A DNA stretch of 43,914 nucleotides from the IMG/VR virus record IMGVR_UViG_3300028559_000071, positions 1 through 43,914 of that record; one strand, given 5' to 3'. The notes beneath the pieces were generated by a model. It worked only from the letters and a program-made list of their open reading frames with translations. It ran no database searches and was not told where the DNA came from. The DNA comes from a virus. Numbering within the stretch: the stretch's first letter is position 1; each line of letters opens with the position of its first letter. Below, in pieces: positions 13,016 to 21,683 of the stretch. A program made the position numbers and the translations under genes.

Positions 13016-13306
13016 ATGAATCAGCAAACACCCCCCGGTAGGTCTCGGAGTAAAAAGAGGGCGGGGGGTATATGTAAAGAAATGACGCCAGCTCAGAAAG
13101 AGGTTTACTTGGTTATTGATGAATGGTGGAAGCGATTTGGTTTTGCTCCATCTGTGGATGATGTAATGCAAGTGCTTGGGGCTAAGGGTAGGGGTAACGT
13201 GGCTCGCAAGATGTGGAGGCTTGTGGAGCTAGGGTATTGCAAAGGCCAGCCTGGCAAAGCTCGTTCTATACGGCCTAGTCATATAAAGGTGTGGAAGGTT
13301 GATTGA
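13016..13306 (+). CDS. LexA-like winged-helix DNA-binding protein
   Basis: It encodes 96 residues. After a basic N-terminus (RSRSKKRAGG), residues about 22-85 (MTPAQKEVYLVIDEWWKRFG, APSVDDVMQVLGAKGRGNVA, RKMWRLVELGYCKG) match the winged helix of the LexA N-terminal domain. The C-terminal autopeptidase domain is absent, so it cannot be cleaved like LexA. It is the first gene after the palindrome and promoter at 12.92-12.97 kb and may regulate them. It overlaps the TTG start of TerL by eight bases. Confidence 0.75.
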   Translation: MNQQTPPGRSRSKKRAGGICKEMTPAQKEVYLVIDEWWKRFGFAPSVDDVMQVLGAKGRGNVARKMWRLVELGYCKGQPGKARSIRPSHIKVWKVD

Positions 13307-14867
13307 TCTTGCTTCTTTGTCTGACGAGCATCTCTTTCAGATTTTGAAGGGGATGCCGGAGGACCGCCTTCTTAGGGTTATTGATGCCATGCCTGATGGG
13401 CAGAGGGATCACTTATTGCAGATTGCTGAGGACTATGCGGCCTCGGTGAAAAGAGAGCAGTCTCATAAAAGCTTTATGAGCTTTGTACAAGAGATGTGGC
13501 CTAACTTTATTCATGGTCGGCATCATGCCGTGATGGCCAAGGCTTTTGAAAAGGTGGCTAGCGGCAAGTTAAAGAGATTGATTGTGAACATGCCGCCTCG
13601 GCACACAAAGTCTGAGTTTGCCTCTTACCTTTTGCCGGCGTGGTTCTTGGGACAGTATCCGGAGAAAAAGATTATCCAGTGCTCCAACACGGCAGAACTT
13701 GCTGTGGGTTTTGGTCGCAAGGTTAGAAACCTTGTAGATAGCGAGACCTATGCAAAAATCTTTCCAAACGTAGCTCTAAGAACTGATTCTAAGGCTGCCG
13801 GTCGTTGGTCCACTAATAAGAATGGCGAGTATTTTGCTATTGGTACTGGCGGCGCTGTGACTGGTAAGGGCGCAGATCTTTTAATTATTGATGACCCTCA
13901 TAGCGAACAAGAAGCAACTATGGCTGAAACAACGCCAGAGATTTATGACAAGGTCTATGAGTGGTTTACTTCTGGCCCAAGACAGCGTTTACAGCCTGGC
14001 GGTGCAATTATTATTGTTCAAACCAGATGGTCAAAGCGTGACTTGACCGGACAGGTGCTAAAAGCTGCAGCACAAAGAGGCGGCGATGACTGGGAGGTTA
14101 TTGAGTTTCCAGCAATTCTTCCATCCGGCAATCCGCTATGGCCAGAATTTTGGAGCTTAAAAGAGCTTGATGCCCTTAAGAGTGAACTTCCAAACTCTAA
14201 GTGGATGTCTCAGTATCAACAACAACCTACATCAGAGTCTTCAGCCATTGTAAAAAGAGAGTGGTGGCAGACATGGGAGAAAGAACATCCGCCGGCGTGT
14301 GATTTTATTTTGATGGCTGCGGATACTGCGTTTGAAGCCCACAATAAGGCTGACTATTCAGCCTTTACCATATGGGGTGTCTTTTATGACCCCGACTCTA
14401 GTGGTATGGAGCAGGCCAATTTGATCTTGTTGAATGCTGAACGAGAGCGTATAGAGTTTCCAGAGTTAAAAAGAAAGACTCTTGAGCTCTATAGGGAATG
14501 GGATCCCGATTCTGTGATCATTGAAAAGAAAGCATCTGGTGGTCCGCTAATCTATGAGCTCAGAGCGATGGGCATACCAGTACAGGAGTTCACTCCAGTT
14601 CGTGGTTCTAAGGGGCAGAGCAACGATAAGGTTGCAAGATTGAATGCCGTATCGGATATTTTTGCCTCTGGCCGAGTTTGGGCGCCAAATACAAGTTGGG
14701 CTGAAGAGGTTATTGATGAGGTTGCCAGCTTCCCTGCTGGAGAACATGATGACTATGTAGATACGGTATCTTTGGCCCTTATGAGATTTCGTCGGGGCGG
14801 GTTTATCAGAACATCATTGGACGAGGATGATGAACCAATGTATCAACGCAAACGTGAGTATTACTGA
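13299..14867 (+). CDS. terL: Terminase large subunit
   Basis: It encodes 522 residues from a TTG start overlapping the upstream stop; no in-frame ATG or GTG precedes it. The ATPase domain carries a variant Walker A MPPRHTKSE (98-106) and a Walker B LLIIDDP (194-200). The C-terminal RNase H-like nuclease domain includes LMAADTAFEA and IEKKASGGPLI, and a late conserved HDDYVDTVSLAL motif with acidic residues. TerL pumps DNA into the prohead and cuts it. The start codon is unusual and may limit expression. Confidence 0.93.
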   Translation: MIDLASLSDEHLFQILKGMPEDRLLRVIDAMPDGQRDHLLQIAEDYAASVKREQSHKSFMSFVQEMWPNFIHGRHHAVMAKAFEKVASGKLKRLIVNMPPRHTKSEFASYLLPAWFLGQYPEKKIIQCSNTAELAVGFGRKVRNLVDSETYAKIFPNVALRTDSKAAGRWSTNKNGEYFAIGTGGAVTGKGADLLIIDDPHSEQEATMAETTPEIYDKVYEWFTSGPRQRLQPGGAIIIVQTRWSKRDLTGQVLKAAAQRGGDDWEVIEFPAILPSGNPLWPEFWSLKELDALKSELPNSKWMSQYQQQPTSESSAIVKREWWQTWEKEHPPACDFILMAADTAFEAHNKADYSAFTIWGVFYDPDSSGMEQANLILLNAERERIEFPELKRKTLELYREWDPDSVIIEKKASGGPLIYELRAMGIPVQEFTPVRGSKGQSNDKVARLNAVSDIFASGRVWAPNTSWAEEVIDEVASFPAGEHDDYVDTVSLALMRFRRGGFIRTSLDEDDEPMYQRKREYY

Positions 14868-14868
14868 G

Positions 14869-15339
14869 ATGTATAAGGAGATTGGCCATTCACAAATTGG
14901 CGACATGATGCTTGAGCTTGCGCTACAGGCCCGCGATTGGTTTCCTTACTACAATTTTGAAGTGATGCCAGTACATCCCGGGGTGCTGATGATGGACCCA
15001 TTCTTGGCTGATCTGGCTAAAAAACAAGAGTTTCAGGCGGGGGTTATTAGACTTCCTAAAAATACATGTTATGACTGGCATACAGATACGGATCGAAAGG
15101 TCTCTATCAACATGCTTTTGAAAGACACTCGCAGTGAATGTTTGTTTATGAGCAAGCCTGGAGTATCGTTTCAATTCTATGAGTTGAAGTACATGCCGCA
15201 TACGTATTACGCGTTTGATACGCAGACGCCTCACATGGTTTTAAACCATGAAGGACCAAGGTACATGTTTAGTGTGGAGTTCCTCGGGGGCTCAAGAAAT
15301 TTAACTTTTGAAGAGCTGTGCGCTGACTTTAAGGACTAA
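14869..15339 (+). CDS. 2OG-Fe(II) oxygenase-like protein
   Basis: It encodes 156 residues from ATG 14869, one base after the TerL stop (the frame can also start at 14827, inside TerL). A double-stranded β-helix pattern is visible: RLPKNTCYDWHTDTDRKVS with the HxD iron ligands at about 71 and 73, a candidate distal His in TPHMVLNHEGPR (122 or 127), and an Arg about four residues later for 2-oxoglutarate. This suits an aspartyl/prolyl-hydroxylase-like dioxygenase. It sits between TerL and portal, so it may modify a virion or host protein. The fold assignment is by motif only. Confidence 0.65.
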   Translation: MYKEIGHSQIGDMMLELALQARDWFPYYNFEVMPVHPGVLMMDPFLADLAKKQEFQAGVIRLPKNTCYDWHTDTDRKVSINMLLKDTRSECLFMSKPGVSFQFYELKYMPHTYYAFDTQTPHMVLNHEGPRYMFSVEFLGGSRNLTFEELCADFKD

Positions 15340-15341
15340 TT

Positions 15342-17801
15342 ATGGCTATTGATAAAGCGTTGAATCAGGCACCAATGGGATTGAGCGAAGATGCTCTTTC
15401 GCAAATGCCGGCTATTGAGATTGAGATTGAAGATCCGGAGTCAGTGACTATTGGAATTGATGGGATGGAAATTAAAATTGCTCCCGACGAGGAGGAGAAT
15501 TTTAATGACAACCTAGCCGAGTATGTAAGTGATCAGCATTTGCAAGAGCTTGCAAGTGAGCTTATTGGCGGTTTTGAAGAAGATGTTTCTTCGCGCCGCG
15601 ACTGGATTCAAACTTATGTAGATGGCCTAGAGCTTTTGGGTCTAAAGATTGAAGAGCGCGCCGAACCTTGGGAGGGAGCTTGCGGTGTTTATCACCCCAT
15701 GCTCTCTGAAGCGCTGGTTAAGTTTCAGTCTGAAACCATGATGGCCACCTTTCCCGCCGCCGGTCCGGTGCGCACCAAAATTATTGGCCGGGAGACTCCA
15801 TCAAAGAAAGAGGCAGCTGAAAGAGTTCAAGAAGACATGAACTACCAGCTAACGGATGTTATGAAGGAGTACCGACCTGAGCATGAAAGAATGCTTTGGG
15901 GTCTGGGCCTTTCTGGCAATGCGTTCAAAAAAATCTACTACGACCCTTCTTTTGAACGGCAGGTGTCAATTTTTGTACCAGCTGAAGATATGGTTGTGCC
16001 TTATGGCGCTGCCAATCTAGAAACCGCTCCGCGCGTGACGCACATCATGCGCAAGACAGAAAATGATCTAAGAAAACTGCAGGTTGCTGGCTTCTACAGA
16101 GATGTAGATCTTGGGAATCCTGATACAACCCTTGATGAAGTCGAGAAAAAGATTGCTGAAAAGCTTGGATTTCGCGCCAGCACAGACGATCGCTTCAAGA
16201 TCTTGGAAATGCATGTTGACCTAGATCTGGAAGGTTTTGAACATAAAGATAAAAACGACGAGCCTACCGGCATTGCTCTTCCATATGTAGTGACAATTGA
16301 AAAAAGCAGTCAAACCGTTTTGGCGATTCGTCGGAATTGGGAAGAAAGCGACGAAACTCACACAAAGCGTCAGCACTTTGTTCACTACGGATACGTGCCG
16401 GGGTTTGGGTTCTACTGCTTTGGTTTGATTCATCTTATTGGCGCATTTGCCAAAAGCGGTACATCCCTTATCCGTCAGTTGGTTGATGCTGGCACGCTAT
16501 CTAACCTGCCTGGAGGCTTCAAGACTCGTGGTATGCGGGTCAAGGGTGATGACACTCCGATCAGTCCGGGAGAATGGCGGGATGTAGATGTGCCATCCGG
16601 AACTTTGCGGGATAACCTGCTGCCGCTTCCTTATAAGGAGCCGAGTCAGGTTCTTGCCACCTTGATGGATAGGATTGTAGAAGAGGGTCGCCGAGCGGCT
16701 AATTCGACAGATCTTCAGATCAGTGACATGTCCTCCCAAGCTCCGGTGGGCACGACGCTAGCAATTCTTGAACGGACATTGAAAAACATGTCTGCTATCC
16801 AAGCGCGCGTTCATTATTCAATGAAGCAGGAGCTTTGCCTTCTCAAAGAGATTATTGCTGCCTATACGCCGGAGGAATATTCCTACGAGCCGGATGTGGG
16901 CAATCGGTTTGCAAAGCGTTCGGATTACGACAACGTGGATGTTATTCCTGTGTCCGATCCCAACGCAGCAACGATGGCTCAAAAGATTGTCCAGATGCAG
17001 GCAGTATTTCAAATGGCGCAATCCAACCCTCAAATTTTCAACATGCCGCTGCTAAATCGGCAGATGTTGGATGTTTTGGGGATCAAAGATGCGGATAAAT
17101 TGGTTCCTCTAGAAGGAGACATGAAGCCTGTAGATCCAGTTACAGAGAATCAAAATATCTTGATGATGAAGCCAGTAAAGGCTTTTCTTAGCCAAGATCA
17201 TCAGGCGCACATTCAGGTTCACATGGCAGCAATGCAAGACCCGAAGATTCAGCAACTTCTGCAAAACAATCCTACAGCTCCGCAATTGCAAGCAGCCATG
17301 ATGGCTCATATCAACGAGCACCTTGGGTTTGAGTATCGCAAACAAATTGAACTTCAGCTTGGTATGCCGCTTCCGCCTCAAACTGATGAAATGGGTGAGC
17401 CGGAGCACATGGACCCCGAGGTTGAAGCTCGGTTGGCCCCGATGCTTGCGCAGGCAGCGCAGCGCCTGTTGGCTAAGAATGCTCAAGAAGTACAAGCCCA
17501 ACAAGCTCAACAACAAGCTCAAGACCCGCTCATTCAGATGCAACAACAAGAGCTGCAGATCAAGATGCAAGAGCAACAGCGGAAGGCCCAAAAAGACCAG
17601 ACTGACGCGCAGCTCAAGATGCAACAGATTGCAGTAGAGCGGGAGCGCATCCGCCAACAGGCAGAGACAGAAGATCAACGTACCAAAATTGATGCGATGA
17701 AGGCTGTATCTAAGTTCCAAAATGACCGGAACAGTGAAATGACTCAGCTAACCGTTGATGTTCTTAAGCATTTGTCCAGCAAGAAAAAAGGTGAGCAATG
17801 A
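15342..17801 (+). CDS. Portal protein (P22 gp1-like)
   Basis: It encodes 819 residues, directly following TerL and the oxygenase. An acidic N-terminus leads into the portal core (SSRRDWIQTYVDGLELLGLK, EPWEGACGVYHPMLSEALVK, MLWGLGLSGNAFKKIYYD), like the large portals of P22-type podoviruses. Residues from about 690 on form a very Gln-rich coiled coil (repeats of AQQ and QQQ), resembling the P22 portal barrel. It forms the dodecameric DNA channel and the tail attachment point. It ends in an overlap with the next small gene. Confidence 0.88.
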   Translation: MAIDKALNQAPMGLSEDALSQMPAIEIEIEDPESVTIGIDGMEIKIAPDEEENFNDNLAEYVSDQHLQELASELIGGFEEDVSSRRDWIQTYVDGLELLGLKIEERAEPWEGACGVYHPMLSEALVKFQSETMMATFPAAGPVRTKIIGRETPSKKEAAERVQEDMNYQLTDVMKEYRPEHERMLWGLGLSGNAFKKIYYDPSFERQVSIFVPAEDMVVPYGAANLETAPRVTHIMRKTENDLRKLQVAGFYRDVDLGNPDTTLDEVEKKIAEKLGFRASTDDRFKILEMHVDLDLEGFEHKDKNDEPTGIALPYVVTIEKSSQTVLAIRRNWEESDETHTKRQHFVHYGYVPGFGFYCFGLIHLIGAFAKSGTSLIRQLVDAGTLSNLPGGFKTRGMRVKGDDTPISPGEWRDVDVPSGTLRDNLLPLPYKEPSQVLATLMDRIVEEGRRAANSTDLQISDMSSQAPVGTTLAILERTLKNMSAIQARVHYSMKQELCLLKEIIAAYTPEEYSYEPDVGNRFAKRSDYDNVDVIPVSDPNAATMAQKIVQMQAVFQMAQSNPQIFNMPLLNRQMLDVLGIKDADKLVPLEGDMKPVDPVTENQNILMMKPVKAFLSQDHQAHIQVHMAAMQDPKIQQLLQNNPTAPQLQAAMMAHINEHLGFEYRKQIELQLGMPLPPQTDEMGEPEHMDPEVEARLAPMLAQAAQRLLAKNAQEVQAQQAQQQAQDPLIQMQQQELQIKMQEQQRKAQKDQTDAQLKMQQIAVERERIRQQAETEDQRTKIDAMKAVSKFQNDRNSEMTQLTVDVLKHLSSKKKGEQ

Positions 17802-17986
17802 GAAATCTTGATTATTTGTTGAGTGCTTTCAAAGATCGTATGGATATGTTGGGGGATGCTATTGCTCACGGCAATTGCACTTCATATGAAGAATATAAGT
17901 TTGCGTGTGGCCAGATTCGAGGTCTTGAGGCTGCATGTGGAATCGTAGAAGACCTCAAATCTAACCTGGAGAACTCGGATGACTGA
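17798..17986 (+). CDS. Small helical protein between portal and GroES-like gene
   Basis: It encodes 62 residues starting in an ATGA overlap with portal. It begins MRNLDYLLSAFKDRMDMLGD and has two cysteines (NCTSYEEYKFACGQIRGLE). It is helical throughout, and small proteins of this type often sit beside portals in podoviruses. The role is unknown; it may be a small assembly factor. It overlaps the next gene by eight bases. Confidence 0.7.
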   Translation: MRNLDYLLSAFKDRMDMLGDAIAHGNCTSYEEYKFACGQIRGLEAACGIVEDLKSNLENSDD

Positions 17987-18401
17987 AGGCATCCTGCTGG
18001 CCACAAACGCCAGCAATCCCGAGGTTGTGGGAGCCTATAGCTTTACAGCAACAAATGAAGATAAGGCAAAACAACTGCCGCGTCCTAGCGGGTATCGCAT
18101 TCTTTGCGCAATTCCTGATATTGAAAAGGAATTTGAAGAGGGCGGGCTTGTTAAGGCTGACATCACAATTCGCAATGAGGAACTACTGACCACGGTGTTG
18201 TTTGTGGTTGATCTTGGTCCTGACTGTTACAAGGACGAGAAGCGGTTCCCAAGTGGTCCGTGGTGTAAGCAGGGTGATTTTATTTTGGTACGCCCACACG
18301 CGGGTTCAAGGCTAGTTATTCATGGCCGAGAGTTTCGGATCATTAATGATGATTCAGTTGAAGGTGTTGTTGCTGACCCTCGTGGTATTAAACGTAAATA
18401 G
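17979..18401 (+). CDS. GroES-like co-chaperonin domain protein
   Basis: It encodes 140 residues. The C-terminal part (VLFVVDLGPDCYKDEKRFPS, GPWCKQGDFILVRPHAGSRL, then FRIINDDSVEGVVADPRG) has the GroES β-barrel pattern: VLxVGP, GDxVxxxxxAGxxx, and a closing β-strand with D-D-x-V. Phage GroES-like proteins, such as T4 gp31, replace host GroES so that GroEL can fold the major capsid protein. Its place just before scaffold and capsid fits that role. The mobile loop cannot be identified with certainty. Confidence 0.7.
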   Translation: MTEGILLATNASNPEVVGAYSFTATNEDKAKQLPRPSGYRILCAIPDIEKEFEEGGLVKADITIRNEELLTTVLFVVDLGPDCYKDEKRFPSGPWCKQGDFILVRPHAGSRLVIHGREFRIINDDSVEGVVADPRGIKRK

Positions 18402-18412
18402 GAGCAGACAAG

Positions 18413-19330
18413 ATGCTTGATGAATATAAGTTTCCTGATGAGCAGGAAAACGAAAAGTCCTCAATTGAAATTGAGATTGAAGATGATGCGCCCCTTGAAG
18501 ACCGAGGTCGTCAGCCGATGCCGCGCTCTTTGGTAGAAGAGCTGGAACGCGATGAGCTCGATGATTACGACGATGTAGTCAAAGAAAAGCTCAAGCAAAT
18601 GCGCAAAGTTTGGCACGATGAGCGTCGCGAAAAAGAAGCAGCGCTGCGTGAGCAAAATGAAGCAATTGCTTTAGCGCAAAACTTGATAGAAGAGAACAAG
18701 CGAATTAAAAATGTTCTCTCTGTTGGCGAAAAGGAATATGTCAGCACAATTCAAAGCGCGGCCAATATGGAATTGGAAATGGCCAAGCGCGCATACAAAG
18801 AGGCTTATGATTCTGGGGATAGCGATAAACTAATTGAAGCTCAGCAAGCAATGCAGACGGCAAATCTGCGTTTGATGCAGGCTAATAGTTTTAGGATTCC
18901 CTCTTTACAAGATCAAGAAAAAGAAGTACAACAGGCTCCACAGTATCAACCGCCCCAACAAGTTGACCCCAAGGCGGAAGCGTGGCAAGAGCGCAATTCT
19001 TGGTTTGGTCGGCAAAAGGGTATGACTGCATTTGCTTTGGGCGTACACGAAGAGCTCAAAGATAATGGGGTCAGGGTTGGTTCTGATGATTATTATCGCG
19101 CTCTGGACAAAACAATGCGCGCTAGATTCCCAGAGGCATTTGCCGATGAGGAAGAAGAGCAATCTCAGTCCCGTTCAAGACCGGCTACTGTCGTTGCCCC
19201 TGCTACACGCAGCACTGCCCCCAAAAAGGTACGGCTGAAGCAGAGTCAATTGAACATTATTAAAAAGCTGAACATTACTCCCGAACAATATGTGCGGGAA
19301 TTCTTGAAGACGGAGAATCAAAATGGCTGA
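18413..19330 (+). CDS. Scaffolding protein
   Basis: It encodes 305 residues, acidic and almost wholly helical, with long coiled-coil segments (DDVVKEKLKQMRKVWHDERR, EAALREQNEAIALAQNLIEE). The C-terminus is basic and helical (APKKVRLKQSQLNIIKKLN), as in scaffold proteins that grip the capsid shell with a basic helix-loop-helix. Its position between GroES-like and capsid genes matches the usual scaffold slot. Assignment is by composition and location. Confidence 0.75.
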   Translation: MLDEYKFPDEQENEKSSIEIEIEDDAPLEDRGRQPMPRSLVEELERDELDDYDDVVKEKLKQMRKVWHDERREKEAALREQNEAIALAQNLIEENKRIKNVLSVGEKEYVSTIQSAANMELEMAKRAYKEAYDSGDSDKLIEAQQAMQTANLRLMQANSFRIPSLQDQEKEVQQAPQYQPPQQVDPKAEAWQERNSWFGRQKGMTAFALGVHEELKDNGVRVGSDDYYRALDKTMRARFPEAFADEEEEQSQSRSRPATVVAPATRSTAPKKVRLKQSQLNIIKKLNITPEQYVREFLKTENQNG

Positions 19331-19769
19331 GACCAGAATTGCTCGTGAAGTAGAAACCCGGACTCAACAAGAGCGTCCCAAGCAGTGGATGCCTCCCGAA
19401 CTACTCCCGGAGCCTGATCGGCAACCCGGTTACGAGTATCGTTGGATCCGTGTGTCAACCTTGAATCAGGCAGACCCCCGCAACCTCTCGGCCAAGCTCC
19501 GTGAAGGTTGGGAGCCGGTAGCTATCGAGGAGCAACCCCAATTCCAACTGCTAGTCGATCCCAGTAGTCGTTTTAAAGACAATATTGAGATTGGCGGTCT
19601 ATTGCTTTGCAAGACTCCGTCTGAATTTGTTGAACAGCGCAATGCGTATGTTAATCAACAAACCCAGGCTCAGACTGAAGCGGTAGATAACAACCTGATG
19701 CGTCAAAGTGATCCGAGGATGCCGCTGTTCAAAGAGCGCAAGTCTTCGACTAGCTTTGGCAAAGGCTAA
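19323..19769 (+). CDS. Head-associated structural protein
   Basis: It encodes 148 residues, overlapping the scaffold gene by eight bases. The sequence is Pro-, Arg- and Gln-rich (RPKQWMPPELLPEPDRQPGY), then a folded β segment (YRWIRVSTLNQADPRNLSAK). Proteins of this size and start occur directly before the capsid gene in related podoviruses; the function is unclear, possibly a minor head protein. Confidence 0.65.
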   Translation: MAETRIAREVETRTQQERPKQWMPPELLPEPDRQPGYEYRWIRVSTLNQADPRNLSAKLREGWEPVAIEEQPQFQLLVDPSSRFKDNIEIGGLLLCKTPSEFVEQRNAYVNQQTQAQTEAVDNNLMRQSDPRMPLFKERKSSTSFGKG

Positions 19770-19789
19770 TCTAATCTAAGGAGCTAATT

Positions 19790-20596
19790 ATGGCTTACCC
19801 GACTGTTGACAAGCCCTACGGGCTTCAGCCGATCAATTTGATCGGCGGTCAGGTGTTTGCGGGCTCGACCCGCATGTTCCCGATTGCCAGCGGTTACAAC
19901 ACCAGCCTGTTTAACGGCCAAGTTGTGCAGCTGACTACGGACGGCACTCTGATTGTAAACCCCACCACCACCGGCACCTCGCCTCTCGCTGGTATTGTTG
20001 GCGTGTTTCTTGGTGTTGAATACACCAACCCCGGCACCAATCAAAAGATTCGTGCTCAATACTGGCCTGCCGGTACGGTTGCTTCGGATGCTGTTGCTTA
20101 TGTTTGTGACGATCCGGACACCGTGTTCAAGGCTGTTATCTGCAACACCGGCCAAACCGTTGCTGCTCTGGGTCAATGGGCTGTTGGCAAGAACGCCGCC
20201 CTCATCCAGAACGGCGGTTCGACTACCACTGGTGACGCTCTTGTCGCTATTGGCGGTCAAGCCCCGGCTGCTACTAACACCATCGTTCGCGTTGTGGGCG
20301 TTGTTCCGGACACGGCTCAAACCACGACCTCGGTTGGTAGCACCAGCGGTTCAAGCACCACTGTCACTCTGACTGCAGCTAACACTGCTATCAAGCCGTA
20401 CATGAGTGTCACTGGCACCGGCGTTACTGCCGGCACCTATGTGGTGTCTATCTCTGGTACGACCCTGACCCTGTCGGTGGCTGCCAACCTTACGGCTGTT
20501 ACTCTGACTTTCCTCGGTTCGCCCGAAGTTCTGGTCAAGTTCAACCACGGTTGGCATTCGTACTACAACTCGACCGGCGCTGCCGTCGCTACCTGA
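19790..20596 (+). CDS. Capsid decoration-like protein with Ig-type C-terminus
   Basis: It encodes 268 residues with an AAGGAG ribosome-binding site. The N-terminus (MAYPTVDKPYGLQPINLIGG) is β-rich and lacks charged helices. The C-terminal third is Thr/Ser/Gly-rich (SGSSTTVTLTAANTAIKPYM, TGTGVTAGTYVVSISG), which resembles an inserted Ig-like or bacterial surface domain. The place just before the major capsid gene fits a decoration or minor capsid protein. Confidence 0.65.
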   Translation: MAYPTVDKPYGLQPINLIGGQVFAGSTRMFPIASGYNTSLFNGQVVQLTTDGTLIVNPTTTGTSPLAGIVGVFLGVEYTNPGTNQKIRAQYWPAGTVASDAVAYVCDDPDTVFKAVICNTGQTVAALGQWAVGKNAALIQNGGSTTTGDALVAIGGQAPAATNTIVRVVGVVPDTAQTTTSVGSTSGSSTTVTLTAANTAIKPYMSVTGTGVTAGTYVVSISGTTLTLSVAANLTAVTLTFLGSPEVLVKFNHGWHSYYNSTGAAVAT

Positions 20597-20608
20597 TAGG
20601 AGTTAATC

Positions 20609-21520
20609 ATGGCAATTTCTCGTGCCCAGCTACTCAAGGAACTCCTGCCCGGCTTGAATGCGCTGTTTGGTCTGGAGTACGCTCGCTACGGCGAGGAACA
20701 CAAGGAAATCTACGAGACCGAAGCCTCGGAACGTTCCTTTGAAGAAGAAACCAAGCTGTCTGGCTTCTCGGCCGCTCCGGTCAAGAACGAAGGCCAGGCA
20801 ATTGCGTATGACAACGCGCAAGAAGCTTGGACTGCTCGCTATAACCACGAAACCATCGCTCTGGGTTTCTCGCTGACTGAAGAAGCAATCGAAGATAACC
20901 TCTACGATTCGCTGTCGGCGCGTTACACCAAGGCTCTGGCTCGTGCTATGGCTTACACCAAGCAGGTCAAGGCTGCTTCGGTTTTGAACAACGGCTTCTC
21001 GTCTACCTATGTTGGTGGTGACGGCGTTTCCCTGTTCTCGACCTCGCACCCGCTGATCACTGGTGGTGTTAACAGCAACACTCCGGCTACTGCCGCTGAC
21101 CTGAATGAGACTTCGCTTGAAGCCGCTGTTATTCAGATCGCTGCTTGGACGGACGAACGTGGCCTGCTGATCGCTGCCAAGCCGAAGAAGCTTGTTGTTC
21201 CCCCGGCGCTGCAATTCGTTGCTACCCGCCTGCTCGAAACCGAACTTCGTGTTTCGACGGCTGATAACGACATCAACGCCATCAAGAACAACGGTTCGAT
21301 CCCGGAAGGCTATACGATCAACCACTTCTTGACTGACACCAACGCTTGGTTCCTGACCACTGATGTGCCGAACGGTATGAAGCATTTTGTTCGTACCCCG
21401 CGGCAACAGTCGATGGACGGCGACTTCGATACGGGCAACGTCCGTTACAAGAGCCGTGAGCGTTATTCGTTTGGCTGGTCGGATCCGCTGGGTATGTTCG
21501 GTTCGCCTGGCGCGTCGTAA
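20609..21520 (+). CDS. Major capsid protein
   Basis: It encodes 303 residues with a TAGGAG ribosome-binding site. The pattern (ISRAQLLKELLPGLNALFGL, TEEAIEDNLYDSLSARYTKA, FSTSHPL, AAKPKKLVVPPAL, FLTDTNAWFL) matches HK97-fold capsid proteins of the Mu gpT-like group. High use of GCT/GGT/CTG-type codons is visible relative to neighbours, as expected of the most abundant virion protein. It is followed by a strong terminator and a new promoter. Confidence 0.9.
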   Translation: MAISRAQLLKELLPGLNALFGLEYARYGEEHKEIYETEASERSFEEETKLSGFSAAPVKNEGQAIAYDNAQEAWTARYNHETIALGFSLTEEAIEDNLYDSLSARYTKALARAMAYTKQVKAASVLNNGFSSTYVGGDGVSLFSTSHPLITGGVNSNTPATAADLNETSLEAAVIQIAAWTDERGLLIAAKPKKLVVPPALQFVATRLLETELRVSTADNDINAIKNNGSIPEGYTINHFLTDTNAWFLTTDVPNGMKHFVRTPRQQSMDGDFDTGNVRYKSRERYSFGWSDPLGMFGSPGAS

Positions 21521-21536
21521 GAAGTAATGCATCAAG

Positions 21537-21563
21537 AAGGGGGCTTCGGCCCCCTTTTCTTTT
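21537..21563 (+). terminator. Strong rho-independent terminator after the capsid gene
   Basis: AAGGGGGC (21537-21544) and GCCCCCTT (21549-21556) form an eight-pair stem on a TTCG tetraloop, followed by TTCTTTTT. It lies 16 bases after the capsid stop. Confidence 0.9.
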
Positions 21564-21565
21564 TA

Positions 21566-21594
21566 TTGCACAATATTTTAGGTGCTGGTATAAA
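21566..21594 (+). promoter_or_regulatory. Strong promoter for the tail/virion operon
   Basis: TTGCAC (21566-21571) and TATAAA (21589-21594) are separated by exactly 17 bases, one mismatch from consensus in the -10 and two in the -35. It starts immediately after the terminator and would begin transcripts near 21601, with an 80-base leader before the next gene. Confidence 0.75.
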
Positions 21595-21683
21595 TAAGCT
21601 ACCTAGGAATCCCAGCCCGTACGACTGACCTAGCAGACTTTGTAGAGACTTACGGGCGTAGTGCTACAACACAAGGAGCAGTC

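Noticed and set aside
20630-21535. Long minus-strand open frame opposite the major capsid gene
   Set aside because: It mirrors the codon bias of the capsid gene, has no ribosome-binding site or family pattern and is a shadow frame.
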